A DNA stretch of 64,000 nt from assembly GCA_051861445.1 (NCBI GenBank), contig JBHYCS010000008.1:62001-126000 (forward strand), written 5' to 3'. The DNA comes from Parasediminibacterium sp051861445 (GTDB lineage Bacteria > Bacteroidota > Bacteroidia > Chitinophagales > Chitinophagaceae). Made by a program: the position numbers and the translations under genes. The notes beneath the pieces are model-generated. The model was not told the DNA's origin and did not search any database. It saw only the letters and a list, made by a program, of their open reading frames with translations. Positions 1-9,396 of the stretch are shown here, in pieces. Positions within the stretch are counted from its first letter, which is position 1, and each line of letters starts with the position of its first letter.

Positions 1-81
1 AGGGCCATTTGTTTTTCGACATCAGCAGAACAAAAAGAAATCTTAGAAGAGTGGATTGTACAAGCGGAACACCCAATTTAA
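1..81 (+). CDS. C-terminal end of an unknown protein (truncated by window edge)
   Basis: Frame 1 is open from the first base to a TAA at 79-81 and gives 26 residues ending in EEWIVQAEHPI. The gene starts outside the window. The W-I-x-x-A pattern faintly recalls the tail of YdeI-like proteins, but this is too little to name a family. It runs in the same direction as the lipoprotein gene 58 bases downstream, so it may belong to the same transcription unit. Confidence 0.5.
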   Translation, partial: RAICFSTSAEQKEILEEWIVQAEHPI

Positions 82-139
82 ATTATCCTGATAGCAGATA
101 TGCTGTAACAACACCAAGAAACTTATAAAATTTATACGC

Positions 140-721
140 ATGAAAAAATATGTATTTGCCGCAATAACTATTGCTTTTTTAGTTGGCTGTAAAAAAGAAT
201 ACAAAGTAGAAGCTACCTATGCAAAAGTGGCAATAGCAGCTACATGGGCAAAAAAAGAACAATTTTATTCACCAAAGCCACAAATTTATCTAGAAGCTAC
301 AGGTACTTGGAGAAGTTTTACAAGCTTTTCATTTACCTCAGATGCTGAACCTGATAAAATTGGCTTTGCCAACCCTTATGTTCCAGGAAAAGGCACCAAT
401 GCTTTGTATATGAATACATTATACAGTACCAATCCTGGTACAACAGCAGATTCAGGATACTATAACACTACTATTCCAAAATGTTTTCAGTTTATTCCAA
501 AAAGTATTGATTCTACACATATAGGAACAGTTGTTGTACTACCTCAAAAAATAACCTTGTATAGAAAAGATAAAACACCGTTTGAAATTTTGATTGCACC
601 AGCTACAAATCCAGGTACATACAATACCCAAACAGGTGTGTTTGAAATTGAAGTAATGTTTGATGAAACTTCAATTGGTGGCGGAAAAAACATTATTCGT
701 AAATATAGATTCACCTCTTAA
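140..721 (+). CDS. Hypothetical lipoprotein, 193 aa
   Basis: The protein begins with a lipoprotein signal: Lys-Lys, a hydrophobic stretch, and the lipobox LVGC with Cys17 as the likely lipidated residue. The mature part is about 175 residues, rich in Thr, Tyr and Pro, with no catalytic motif I recognise. A cell-envelope lipoprotein, probably facing the periplasm or the surface, is the most that can be said. It lies 15 bases before the di-haem peroxidase gene, so the two are almost certainly co-transcribed, and a T9SS-exported protein follows. That suggests a small envelope operon. Whether it binds a substrate or partner of the peroxidase is open. Confidence 0.75.
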   Translation: MKKYVFAAITIAFLVGCKKEYKVEATYAKVAIAATWAKKEQFYSPKPQIYLEATGTWRSFTSFSFTSDAEPDKIGFANPYVPGKGTNALYMNTLYSTNPGTTADSGYYNTTIPKCFQFIPKSIDSTHIGTVVVLPQKITLYRKDKTPFEILIAPATNPGTYNTQTGVFEIEVMFDETSIGGGKNIIRKYRFTS

Positions 722-736
722 AATTTTAATTATTCA

Positions 737-1891
737 ATGAAAAAAACTTCTTTATTTCTATTTATCATAGTTGGCCTAGGAGCAATTACTAGTTGGTCAT
801 TTACAGCTACCAAACCTATTGATGAAGAAGATATTGCAACACTTCGAAAATTATATAGTAGTGGCGATTACAAACAATGGCCTAAGCCTTTTATTGACGA
901 AAGCGTTAAAGCTACATTTAAAGATATTGGTCCTTTAGGCGATGTGCCGTATCCTGCAGATAATGTACCCAATGAAGACAAAAAGAATTTGGGTAAAATA
1001 CTTTTTTTCGATCCAAGATTATCCTTATCAAATCAAATTGCTTGTGCATCTTGTCATGAACCACAATTAGGATGGGGTGATGGAAAAAGAGTGGCTAATG
1101 GACATGATAGACAAACAGGTACAAGAAATGCGATGACGCTTTTAAACGTAGCATTTTACGATAAATTATTTTGGGATGGAAGAGCCAACAGCTTAGAACA
1201 CCAAGCAAGATTTCCTGTTCAAGATCATGTAGAAATGAACATTGATTTGAATGTAATGGAAAAGAAAGTGCAATCATTTAAAGGCTATGAATCTTTATTT
1301 GAGAAAGCATTTGGCAGTAAGGAAATTAATTTAGAGAGAATCTTCAAAGCAATTGCTTCTTTTGAAAGAACCATTGTTAGTCCACCAAGTCGTTTTGATT
1401 TATTTGTAAAAGGAAAACCAGAGCTTTTAAAAGATGAAGAAGTATTGGGTTTACACGTATTCCGAACAAAAGCTAGATGCATTAATTGTCACAATACGCC
1501 ACTATTTAGCGACAACCAATTTCACAACGATGGGCAAACATTGTTTGGAACTGTAAATGAAGATTTGGGTTTATACCATGTAACGAAAAAAACGAGTGAT
1601 GTTGGTAAATTTAGAACACCATCGTTAAGAGAAGCCGCTAATACAGGACCATGGATGCATCATGGAAATTTCCCTACCATGAAAGATGTAATTTTCTTCT
1701 ACGATAAAGGTAATCCTGCACCAATTCAAAAAAAATATGTAGGTACAAAAGATTCACTTTTGCCAACAACAGATCCTATTTTGAAAAAGCTAGATTTAAC
1801 ACCAAAAGAAATAGATGGATTAGTAGCGTTTATGCAAGCTATTACCACTACTCCAAGAAGAATAAATCCACCAGTAAACTTTCCACAATAA
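737..1891 (+). CDS. Di-haem cytochrome c peroxidase (CcpA/MauG family)
   Basis: Two c-type haem attachment motifs are visible, CASCH at residues 103-107 and CINCH at 248-252, which is the two-haem arrangement of bacterial cytochrome c peroxidases and MauG-like enzymes. Residues 1 to about 22 form a signal peptide, so the protein is periplasmic. The stretch FRTPSLREA followed by WMHHG is the usual C-terminal haem-pocket region of the family. At 384 residues it has normal length. The family reduces hydrogen peroxide with electrons from small electron carriers, or oxidises a partner protein (MauG type); the sequence alone does not decide. It sits between a lipoprotein gene (15 bases upstream) and a T9SS substrate gene (41 bases downstream). 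Confidence 0.93.
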   Translation: MKKTSLFLFIIVGLGAITSWSFTATKPIDEEDIATLRKLYSSGDYKQWPKPFIDESVKATFKDIGPLGDVPYPADNVPNEDKKNLGKILFFDPRLSLSNQIACASCHEPQLGWGDGKRVANGHDRQTGTRNAMTLLNVAFYDKLFWDGRANSLEHQARFPVQDHVEMNIDLNVMEKKVQSFKGYESLFEKAFGSKEINLERIFKAIASFERTIVSPPSRFDLFVKGKPELLKDEEVLGLHVFRTKARCINCHNTPLFSDNQFHNDGQTLFGTVNEDLGLYHVTKKTSDVGKFRTPSLREAANTGPWMHHGNFPTMKDVIFFYDKGNPAPIQKKYVGTKDSLLPTTDPILKKLDLTPKEIDGLVAFMQAITTTPRRINPPVNFPQ

Positions 1892-1932
1892 ATATTTTAA
1901 AACCCCCTAATTAAAAAATTAAAACAATACAC

Positions 1933-3936
1933 ATGAAAAAACAATTACTTAGTATTTGCATGGTGTTTATTACAACCATGTTAATGGCTCAATGGAATGG
2001 AGATTCTACCGTAAATAATGCAATCTGTACTTTTAGTAACACAACACAAAAATCTAGTTTACTATCTATTAGCAACGATAATGGAGGTATGTGGATAGTG
2101 TGGGAAGAAACTAGATACACTTCAGGTACCGATCTTTACTGTCAACTCATTTTACCAAATGGAACTACTGCTTTTCCTGATTCTGGCGTCGTAATTTCAA
2201 ATGCAATAGGTAATCAATCAAGTGCATCTCTAACGACTGATGGGACAGGTGGAATTGTTGTTTCTTGGACAGATACAAGAACAACAAGCACTACAAATAA
2301 TGATATTTACGCACAAAGAATTGACGCTACAGGTATGGCAGTTTGGACAGCAAACGGAATACCAGTTGTTAATACTACAAGTAATGAATTAGCGAGTGCT
2401 ATTACAAGATTAAACAACAATCAACTATGCATTGTTTGGAGAGATGATAGAGCCAACCCAAACGCAACAACAGGACAAGATTATTTTGCTAATGCTTTAT
2501 CTATAATTAATGGAAATAAATTATGGACAACCGATCTAGAAATTGTAAGAGCTGCAAATACTCAAACGAATATTCGATTACTACCTGACGGCTTAGGAAA
2601 CACTTATGCAGTTTGGCAAGATCCTAGAATTGCAACAACAAACTCAGACATCTATATACAAAAAATAAATAATGAAGGGACTGCAGCATGGGCAGCAAAT
2701 GGTATAAACTTAACTGCTAGTGCAACTTTTAATCAGGCTAACGCAAGAATAATTAGTGATGGTGTTGGTGGCATTATTGTAACATGGGATGACAATAGAA
2801 ATACAAACAATGACCAAGATATATATGCACAAAGAATTGATAAAGATGGCAATATAAAATGGACAGCAGGTGGTGTTGTAGTTGCAGCAGTTGCAAGCTC
2901 AAATCAAAGGAGTCCATATATGACTACAGATGGCAAAAGTGGAGCCATCATAACTTGGCAAGATACACGCTCAACAAGCACTACGAATAACGATATTTAC
3001 GTACAACGAATTGACAGTAATGGTGTAGTTAAATGGCCTGCTAATGGAGTTTTAGTTTGTAATGCAGGAGGTAGCCAACCAAATTCTTCATCAGATGGAT
3101 TTAGCATAAATGAAGACGGTGCAGGTGGTGCTATCATAGTTTGGGATGATGCTAGAATTGGCACAAGCGATCTTGACGTATTTGCACAAAGGATAGACGA
3201 AGCTGGAGCAATTCTTTGGAAAAACAACGGTATTGGAATTGCTTCAAAAACAGGTAGTAACCAACGAGTACCAACTGTTGTAAAATCGAATGGTAATAGT
3301 TTAATTATTGCTTGGCTAGATGGACGAACAGCTACTAACGGAGAAATATACGCATCTAACCTACTTCTAACAGGTGTATTACCTGTAACCTTTAATAGTA
3401 TTGCTGCTACAACAAAAAACAATACGGTGGTTGTAAATTGGCAAACAAGTAACGAAGTGAATACCAATAATTTTGTAGTACAACGTAGTGCTGATGGCAC
3501 ACAGTTTTATAACGTTGGCACTGTAAAAGCAAACGGTATTGGTGGTAAATATACATTTACCGATTTTGCTCCACTTCAAGGAAGTAATTATTATCGCATT
3601 CAGTCTATCGATAAAGATGGATTTTCACAACTGTCTAGCACTGTAAAAGCAAATACAGAAAGATTAGTAATAGCAGCAACTATTCGAGTATATCCAAATC
3701 CTATGGTTACAAATACTTTACAAGTTCAGTTCAACAATATAGAATTGGGTAATTATTTTGCAAAAATTATAGACATGAATGGTCGCTTATTACAACAAGA
3801 AAAAATGTCTATTCAAAACGGATCAACAAGTAAAAATATTCAACTTGTCAATGCAATTCAAGCGGGTAATTATGTGCTTCAAATTGTAGATACACAAGGA
3901 AAAATAATCGGCAGCAAAACGTTTACAAAACAATAA
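1933..3936 (+). CDS. T9SS-exported repeat protein with type A sorting domain, 667 aa
   Basis: A signal peptide ending in LMAQ (residues 1-20) precedes about eight imperfect repeats of roughly 50-65 residues. Each repeat centres on a W-x-(D/E)-x-R core (VWEETR near residue 57, then SWTDTR, VWRDDR, VWQDPR, TWDDNR, TWQDTR, VWDDAR, AWLDGR), often followed by DIYAQRID-G...W. Such repeats would suit a beta-propeller. After them comes a Fn3-like segment (VNWQTSNEVNTNNFVVQRS) and a C-terminal VYPNP...GNYVLQI domain, which is the type A signal for type IX secretion. The gldKLMN genes in this window supply core parts of that system. The function of the repeats is unknown; it ends an operon with the peroxidase. 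Confidence 0.88.
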   Translation: MKKQLLSICMVFITTMLMAQWNGDSTVNNAICTFSNTTQKSSLLSISNDNGGMWIVWEETRYTSGTDLYCQLILPNGTTAFPDSGVVISNAIGNQSSASLTTDGTGGIVVSWTDTRTTSTTNNDIYAQRIDATGMAVWTANGIPVVNTTSNELASAITRLNNNQLCIVWRDDRANPNATTGQDYFANALSIINGNKLWTTDLEIVRAANTQTNIRLLPDGLGNTYAVWQDPRIATTNSDIYIQKINNEGTAAWAANGINLTASATFNQANARIISDGVGGIIVTWDDNRNTNNDQDIYAQRIDKDGNIKWTAGGVVVAAVASSNQRSPYMTTDGKSGAIITWQDTRSTSTTNNDIYVQRIDSNGVVKWPANGVLVCNAGGSQPNSSSDGFSINEDGAGGAIIVWDDARIGTSDLDVFAQRIDEAGAILWKNNGIGIASKTGSNQRVPTVVKSNGNSLIIAWLDGRTATNGEIYASNLLLTGVLPVTFNSIAATTKNNTVVVNWQTSNEVNTNNFVVQRSADGTQFYNVGTVKANGIGGKYTFTDFAPLQGSNYYRIQSIDKDGFSQLSSTVKANTERLVIAATIRVYPNPMVTNTLQVQFNNIELGNYFAKIIDMNGRLLQQEKMSIQNGSTSKNIQLVNAIQAGNYVLQIVDTQGKIIGSKTFTKQ

Positions 3937-3960
3937 AAAAGAGTTTCTTTTAAAAATAAA

Positions 3961-3996
3961 AGCGGCAGTGAATTATATTTCGCTGCCGCTTTTTTA
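3961..3996. terminator. Bidirectional intrinsic terminator
   Basis: A 12-base-pair stem (3961-3972 with 3979-3990, one G-T pair, loop TTATAT) is followed by a T-run on the plus strand and preceded by an A-rich run that serves the minus strand. It lies between the convergent genes ending at 3936 and 4015. Confidence 0.85.
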
Positions 3997-4014
3997 TATT
4001 GAACTACTTATAAC

Positions 4015-4809
4015 TTACCTCCAACCATCACCATCTAAAATATTACCCAATCCACCTAAAACACTGCCCTCCTCTTTTCGCTGATAAGTACCATAAGCCA
4101 AGATTCTTCCGGCTAAACGACTAATGGGCAAAGTTTGTATCCAAACTGTTCCAGGACCACGTAAATTGGCAAAGAATAAACCTTCTCCACCAAACAATGT
4201 ATTCTTTATTCCTCCTACAAATTGTATATCGTAATCTACAGTTGACGTAAACCCTACAATACATCCTGTATCAATTTTTAAAATTTCTCCGTTCAATAAT
4301 TCTCTTTGCAAAATATGACCGCCTGCATGCAAAAATGCCATTCCATCGCCTTCTAATTTTTGCATAATAAATCCTTCACCACCAAACAATCCTGTTCCTA
4401 GTTTTCGTTGAAATTCAATACCAATACTAACACCTTTAGCTGCACACAAAAAACTATCTTTTTGGCAAATCACTTTATGCCCTAATCTATTTAAATCTAG
4501 CGGAATAATTTTACCAGGGTAAGGTGATGCAAAACTTACTTTACGCTTGTAGTGTGCCACATTAGTAAAGGCCGTCATAAACAAATTTTCACCTACCAAC
4601 ATACGTTTTCCTGCATTAAATAATTTTCCTAATAAGCCCCCTTGTTGCTGACTTCCATCACCAAACAAGGTTTCCATTTGAATGCCATCGTCCATCATCA
4701 TAAATGCTCCTGGCTCAGCAACAGCAGTTTCATTAGGATCTAATTCTACTTCTACAAATTGCATTTCTTCTCCAAAAATGCGATAATCTATTTCATGGTT
4801 ACGTATCAT
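4015..4809 (-). CDS. AIM24 / TIGR00266 family protein
   Basis: At 264 residues it has the usual length of the AIM24-like (TIGR00266) family, with its glycine-rich beta-repeat signatures: GTGLFGGEGFIMQKLEGDG and a second FGGEGLFFANLRGPG, followed by VWIQTLP. There is no signal peptide or membrane segment, so a cytoplasmic or peripheral location is expected. The biochemical role of bacterial members is not established. It is followed by the acyltransferase gene 75 bases upstream in coordinates, read in the same direction, but the two need not be linked functionally. Confidence 0.85.
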   Translation of the reverse strand: MIRNHEIDYRIFGEEMQFVEVELDPNETAVAEPGAFMMMDDGIQMETLFGDGSQQQGGLLGKLFNAGKRMLVGENLFMTAFTNVAHYKRKVSFASPYPGKIIPLDLNRLGHKVICQKDSFLCAAKGVSIGIEFQRKLGTGLFGGEGFIMQKLEGDGMAFLHAGGHILQRELLNGEILKIDTGCIVGFTSTVDYDIQFVGGIKNTLFGGEGLFFANLRGPGTVWIQTLPISRLAGRILAYGTYQRKEEGSVLGGLGNILDGDGWR

Positions 4810-4884
4810 ATTCTAGTTTTTTATGCTAATGTACAATGTTGAACAAAATTTTGATTGGTAGAACGTTATAAAGCTGTTAAAATA

Positions 4885-5790
4885 TTACGACAAAAAAGTT
4901 GAAGGCTGTTCAATTACCAAATGTCCGTATTTCTCTGCATCAAATTGGTGCTTCCAACGTCTGTGGCTCCACAAATAATTCGATGGTCGAAGTTTTATTT
5001 GCTCTTCCATAAAATCTCTTAATGCAAGGGTAATTGAACCTTCAGGCAAGCTGGCAGGTTGAGTTGTAAATAAAGAAAATTCGCATTTATAATATCCCCG
5101 TTTTATACGATAAAATGTTCCAAAAACAATAGCTGTATTTTTAGATACTGCACCTTTTTCTGGTCCTTTAACAAATGGTGTCATTTTACCGAAAAAAGGC
5201 AACCAATAGGCATGATTAGGATTCCCTGCATTTTGATCGGCAGCTAAACCAAGTGCATAGGTTCTTTGTGCGTATTGATGGAACTTTGTTTTAAAATGAT
5301 TAGCTGGAATTAAAACGGCTCCAAATCGGGAACGCATTTTTTGAATAATTCTATCGAAAATTTTATTGCCTAACGGTGCATAAACTCCTAAAAAAAGATA
5401 TTGAAGATGCTTGCTACAACCAAGATTTACAAATTCCCAATTAAAAAAATGTCCTCCATGCAGTTGCACATTTTGTCCGCTTTCATACAATTGGTTAACT
5501 ACTTCATAATTACATTGAAATCTTTTGTTCAATGTGCTTTCAGAAATAGAAATCATTTTTATGGTTTCTAAAAAAGTATCAAACAATTGATGGTAAAAAT
5601 CTTTGGCAATTCGTATTCTCTCTTCTTCGGTTTTTTCTGGAAAAGCGATTTGTAAATTTTGCATTACTACTTTTTTTCTATAGCCAATGATGTAATAAAC
5701 CAATATATATATAACATCACTTATAAAGTGAATAATTCTCCAAGGCAATAAAGAAAGTAAGTATAATAATCCTGCTACAATTGTGTACAT
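4885..5790 (-). CDS. Lysophospholipid / lipid A acyltransferase (LpxL/HtrB-like)
   Basis: This 301-residue protein has an N-terminal hydrophobic segment (about residues 3-37) and the HxxxxE acyltransferase motif in GGHFFNWE, with His114 and Glu119 as the catalytic pair. The stretch NLQIAFPEKTEEER upstream and the downstream VYAPLGNKIFDRIIQKMRSRFG also fit the LpxL/LpxM/HtrB family, which adds secondary acyl chains to lipid A at the inner membrane using acyl-ACP. Bacteroidota often carry one such enzyme for lipid A or for other lipids, so the exact acceptor is inferred only. It lies next to nadB, on the same strand. Confidence 0.88.
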   Translation of the reverse strand: MYTIVAGLLYLLSLLPWRIIHFISDVIYILVYYIIGYRKKVVMQNLQIAFPEKTEEERIRIAKDFYHQLFDTFLETIKMISISESTLNKRFQCNYEVVNQLYESGQNVQLHGGHFFNWEFVNLGCSKHLQYLFLGVYAPLGNKIFDRIIQKMRSRFGAVLIPANHFKTKFHQYAQRTYALGLAADQNAGNPNHAYWLPFFGKMTPFVKGPEKGAVSKNTAIVFGTFYRIKRGYYKCEFSLFTTQPASLPEGSITLALRDFMEEQIKLRPSNYLWSHRRWKHQFDAEKYGHLVIEQPSTFLS

Positions 5791-5841
5791 GCAAAAAAGT
5801 TATTTGTATTTGCAAAACACAAAATTAGCTTTTACCTATCA

Positions 5842-7458
5842 CTATAAAATAATGTTTTGCAATAGATTGCTTTTTTCTAAATGGTCTGTATTGTAATGCA
5901 AGCCTCTACTTTCTTTTCTAAACTCTGCTCCTTTCACAATTAAATATCCTACAGTTATTAGATTTCTTAATTCACACAATTGTGGCGATACTTTTGTAGA
6001 TCGATAGAGTTCTTCTGTTTCTTCATATAATAAGTCTAATCGCTTCATAGCTCTTTTTAAACGCACATCTGTTCTTACAATACCCACATAATCACTCATA
6101 ATTTGTTCAAGCTCTTTTCTACTTTGGGTAATTAAAATCATTTCTTTGGGTTCATTTGTTCCCTTCACTTTCCAATCTGGAATTAATGACTCATCAATTG
6201 ATTGTAATTGATTTTTATCACCATTCTTAAACAACTCTACTACCTGTTCAAATGCTCTATGTCCAAAAACCATCGCTTCTAACAAACTATTACTTGCCAA
6301 TCTATTAGCTCCATGTAAGCCTGTACTAGCACATTCACCACAAGCATATAAATTTTGGATAGATGTTTTTCCAAACTCATCCGTTTTAATACCACCACAA
6401 CTGTAGTGTGCAGCAGGTGCAACAGGTATCATGTCTTTGGTAATATCTATTCCAATACTTAAACATTTATCGTAAATATTGGGAAAATGATGGTAGAACT
6501 TGTCTTTTCCAAAATGCCTACAATCTAGGTATACATGCTCTGTACCATTCTTCTTCATTTCATTATCAATGGCTCTAGCAACGATATCTCTAGGGGCAAG
6601 GTCTTTACGTTCATCATATTTTTCCATAAAAGCTTCACCTTGCTTGTTGCGTAAAATGCCACCATCACCTCTTACTGCTTCTGTAATTAAAAAGGAGGGA
6701 GAAACTCCTGGTTCAAACAAAGCTGTTGGATGAAACTGAATAAACTCCATGTTTTCTATTCGTCCTTTTGCTCTGTACACCATGGCTACACCATCACCTG
6801 TTGCAATTTTAGGATTGGTAGTAGTTCTGTAAACTTGGCCATTTCCACCAGTTGCTAGTAATGTAACGGTAGCCAAAACTTTTTCAATAGTATTGGTAAT
6901 TACATTTAATACATACACACCATAGCAAGTAATATCTGTAGTAGATTTGGTAACCAAATAACCCAAATGATGTTGTGTAATAATATCTAACACAAAACAA
7001 TGGTTAATGAGTTCTATGTTTTTAGCAGCTTGTAACTGGCTTAATAAAGCTCTTTCCATTTCTTTGCCAGTTACATCTTTGTGGTGTAAAATTCTATTTT
7101 CACTATGTCCACCTTCTTTACCTAAAGCATATTCACCTGTTTCTTTTTTATCGAATTGTGCACCGTAGGCAATAATTTCCTTAATTCTTTCAGGGCCTTC
7201 TTTTACTACAATTTCTACTATTTGTTCGTTGCACAATCCATCACCGGCTATCAATGTATCTTCAATGTGTTTATCATAGCTGTCATTTTCTTCATCCCAA
7301 ACACCTGCAATACCACCTTGTGCATATTTGGTATTGGTTTCATCGGCTTGCGTTTTGGTAATTACCACTACTTTTTTATCAGGAAACTGCTGAGCCATTT
7401 TTAAGGCATAGGTTAAACCAGCAATTCCACTACCAATTACTAAAAAGTCTGTTTGCAT
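5842..7458 (-). CDS. nadB: L-aspartate oxidase
   Basis: This flavoprotein oxidises L-aspartate to iminoaspartate, the first step of de novo NAD synthesis. The N-terminus has the FAD-binding dinucleotide fold (IGSGIAGL, residues 6-13 from the chosen start). Family signatures follow in order: TKYAQGGIAGVW, HHKDVTGKEMERALL, the EFIQFHPTALF segment, RGDGGILRN, and the GANRLASNSLLEAMVFGHRA motif. The longest reading frame starts at a GTG at 7500, but the ATG at 7458 puts the FAD motif at the usual place and gives 538 residues, the normal length. No nadA or nadC is adjacent in the window. Confidence 0.95.
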   Translation of the reverse strand: MQTDFLVIGSGIAGLTYALKMAQQFPDKKVVVITKTQADETNTKYAQGGIAGVWDEENDSYDKHIEDTLIAGDGLCNEQIVEIVVKEGPERIKEIIAYGAQFDKKETGEYALGKEGGHSENRILHHKDVTGKEMERALLSQLQAAKNIELINHCFVLDIITQHHLGYLVTKSTTDITCYGVYVLNVITNTIEKVLATVTLLATGGNGQVYRTTTNPKIATGDGVAMVYRAKGRIENMEFIQFHPTALFEPGVSPSFLITEAVRGDGGILRNKQGEAFMEKYDERKDLAPRDIVARAIDNEMKKNGTEHVYLDCRHFGKDKFYHHFPNIYDKCLSIGIDITKDMIPVAPAAHYSCGGIKTDEFGKTSIQNLYACGECASTGLHGANRLASNSLLEAMVFGHRAFEQVVELFKNGDKNQLQSIDESLIPDWKVKGTNEPKEMILITQSRKELEQIMSDYVGIVRTDVRLKRAMKRLDLLYEETEELYRSTKVSPQLCELRNLITVGYLIVKGAEFRKESRGLHYNTDHLEKSNLLQNIIL

Positions 7459-7676
7459 ATGAAGGTAAAAATAGGTTATTAAACGAAAACGCATCTCCAC
7501 TTAATATGTGAAATACAAGTGTAGAATACAATATGTAAACAGATAATTAGTTGAATGGTTGTAAAATGTATATAATCTGTATTTATGAAAAATGATAGAT
7601 GCATTTGTCCACACCGTATTCAATCATTTAAAAAAATGGTAAATTGGCTTTTTGTTTTCATTAAAATACAAATACT

Positions 7677-8621
7677 ATGTCTATTCCTGTAGTTGATTTA
7701 GCCGATTTTTTAAGCGGCGATGCACAGCGAAAAAATCAATTTGTGCAACAATTAGGTTCCGCTTACGAGAGTGTAGGCTTTGTTGCTGTAAAAAATCATG
7801 GTATTCCTGATCATTTAATTGCACAATTGTACGAATATGTACAGCAATTCTTTTCGTTACCTGTAGATCATAAATTGAGTTATGAAGTTCCAGGTTTGGC
7901 AGGCCAACGTGGTTATACAAGTTTTGGAAGAGAACATGCAAAAGGCAGTGATGCACCAGATTTAAAAGAATTTTTTCAGTTTGGGCAAATGGTTACAGAC
8001 AACGATCCTATTAAAGCAGAATATCCAGAAAATGTGCAAGTAAAACAACTTACAAAGTTTAATCCTACTTTAGAAGAGGCGTATAGAAACTATGAAAAAA
8101 GTGGAAGAGCTTTATTACAAGCAATTGCTTTGTATTTAGGTTTAGATGAATTTTATTTTGATAAACATATTTACAATGGCAATTCTATTTTAAGATGCAT
8201 TCATTATCCACCTATTACAACTGAACCCAAAAGTGCTATTAGAGCAGAACAACATGAAGACATTAATTTAATTACACTTTTAGTTGGTGCAAGTGCAGAT
8301 GGATTAGAAATATTAACCAAACAAGGTGAATGGGTAGGCGTAACATCTTTACCTGAGCAAATAGTAGTAAATGTTGGTGACATGCTACAAAGACTAACCA
8401 ATAATAAATTAAAAAGTACAACACACAGAGTAGTAAATCCACCAAGAGAACATTGGCATACTTCTCGTTTTTCAATGCCATTCTTTTTACATCCAAGAAG
8501 TGAAATGAGTTTGGCTTGTTTAGATAGTTGTATTTCTGACAGTAATCCAAAAGCATATGAAGATGCAACTGCAGGAGAATATTTAGACGAAAGATTAAGA
8601 GAAATTGGATTGAAAAAATAA
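7677..8621 (+). CDS. 2-oxoglutarate/Fe(II)-dependent oxygenase, isopenicillin N synthase-like
   Basis: The 314-residue protein has the iron ligands of the family, His193-x-Asp195 and His250, plus the Arg264-x-Ser266 motif that binds the carboxylate of 2-oxoglutarate. The N-terminus (IPVVDLADFL, then GFVAVKNHGI) is the DIOX_N region of the isopenicillin N synthase-like group. Members hydroxylate or desaturate small molecules; the substrate cannot be read from sequence. It stands alone, divergent from nadB, with a strong terminator directly behind it, so it is probably a single-gene unit. Confidence 0.88.
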   Translation: MSIPVVDLADFLSGDAQRKNQFVQQLGSAYESVGFVAVKNHGIPDHLIAQLYEYVQQFFSLPVDHKLSYEVPGLAGQRGYTSFGREHAKGSDAPDLKEFFQFGQMVTDNDPIKAEYPENVQVKQLTKFNPTLEEAYRNYEKSGRALLQAIALYLGLDEFYFDKHIYNGNSILRCIHYPPITTEPKSAIRAEQHEDINLITLLVGASADGLEILTKQGEWVGVTSLPEQIVVNVGDMLQRLTNNKLKSTTHRVVNPPREHWHTSRFSMPFFLHPRSEMSLACLDSCISDSNPKAYEDATAGEYLDERLREIGLKK

Positions 8622-8624
8622 ATT

Positions 8625-8664
8625 AAAAGAGGCTGTTTCAAATAGAAGAAACAGCCTCTTTTAT
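8625..8664. terminator. Bidirectional intrinsic terminator
   Basis: A 14-base-pair stem (8625-8638 with 8649-8662) with a 10-base loop, A-run on one side and T-run on the other. It separates the convergent oxygenase and thioesterase genes and can serve both. Confidence 0.88.
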
Positions 8665-8682
8665 TATACGGTATAACTAGTT

Positions 8683-9201
8683 TTAATCGTTCGATACAAA
8701 TAATGCTTTTAATTCACTAGCATCGTTGGGTTTCATTTTTCCAGATAATATTAAACGCAATTGTCTTCTACGTAAAGCTCCTTCAAACAAATGTTGTTCT
8801 TCTGGTGTTTCAGGAATCAATGCAGGCACTGGTCTTGGTTTACCATTTGGGTCTAAAGCTACAAACGTAAAATAAGCCTCATTGCTTTCGTAAGTATATT
8901 GGTGTAAACTATCTTCCCCCCAAACTTTTAAATGAATTTCCATTGATGTACTAAAAGCTCTGGTAACCTTAGCTTCAATACGTACAATATTTCCTAGTTT
9001 AATGGGGTTTTTAAAACTCAAATTATCTACAGATGCAGTCATACATGGGCTGTTGCAATGTTTGCTTGCAGAGATTGCAGCAGCAATATCCATCCAATAC
9101 ATTAATCTTCCACCCATCAAATTTCCAAAACTGTTGGTATCATTTGGCAATACCATTTCGTTCATTACTATAAAACTTTCACTTGCTTTTTTTGCTTCCA
9201 T
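8683..9201 (-). CDS. Acyl-CoA thioesterase, hotdog fold (YciA/BFIT-like)
   Basis: The hotdog signature NDTNSFGNLMGGRLMYWMDIAAA (residues 20-42, split here: NDTNSFGNLMGG and RLMYWMDIAAA) includes the conserved Asn, Gly-Gly and Asp positions of acyl-CoA hydrolases, followed by SVDNLSFKNPIKLGNIVRIEAKV. The 172-residue length fits a single-domain cytoplasmic thioesterase that hydrolyses acyl-CoA to fatty acid and CoA. Chain-length preference is not readable. It is a single gene, divergent from the TlpA-like gene. Confidence 0.9.
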   Translation of the reverse strand: MEAKKASESFIVMNEMVLPNDTNSFGNLMGGRLMYWMDIAAAISASKHCNSPCMTASVDNLSFKNPIKLGNIVRIEAKVTRAFSTSMEIHLKVWGEDSLHQYTYESNEAYFTFVALDPNGKPRPVPALIPETPEEQHLFEGALRRRQLRLILSGKMKPNDASELKALFVSND

Positions 9202-9396
9202 AACTGTTTACTATTCAATAGAATTTAATTGCGAAGATATATCATGTGCAAGCAAAGCGTAAGAAACATAAAAGTAACATATTTGTACCAAACAGCTCAA
9301 GAACAACTACTTGATTTTAACTTTCGTTGAATAGTTTTGTTGTTAAAAGCGTTTTTTGTTTACTTACATTTACAGCTATAATTATAATACACGATT

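Noticed and set aside
2997..3500. 167-codon reading frame opposite the T9SS repeat protein
   Set aside because: An antisense shadow of the repeats with no signal or motif of its own.
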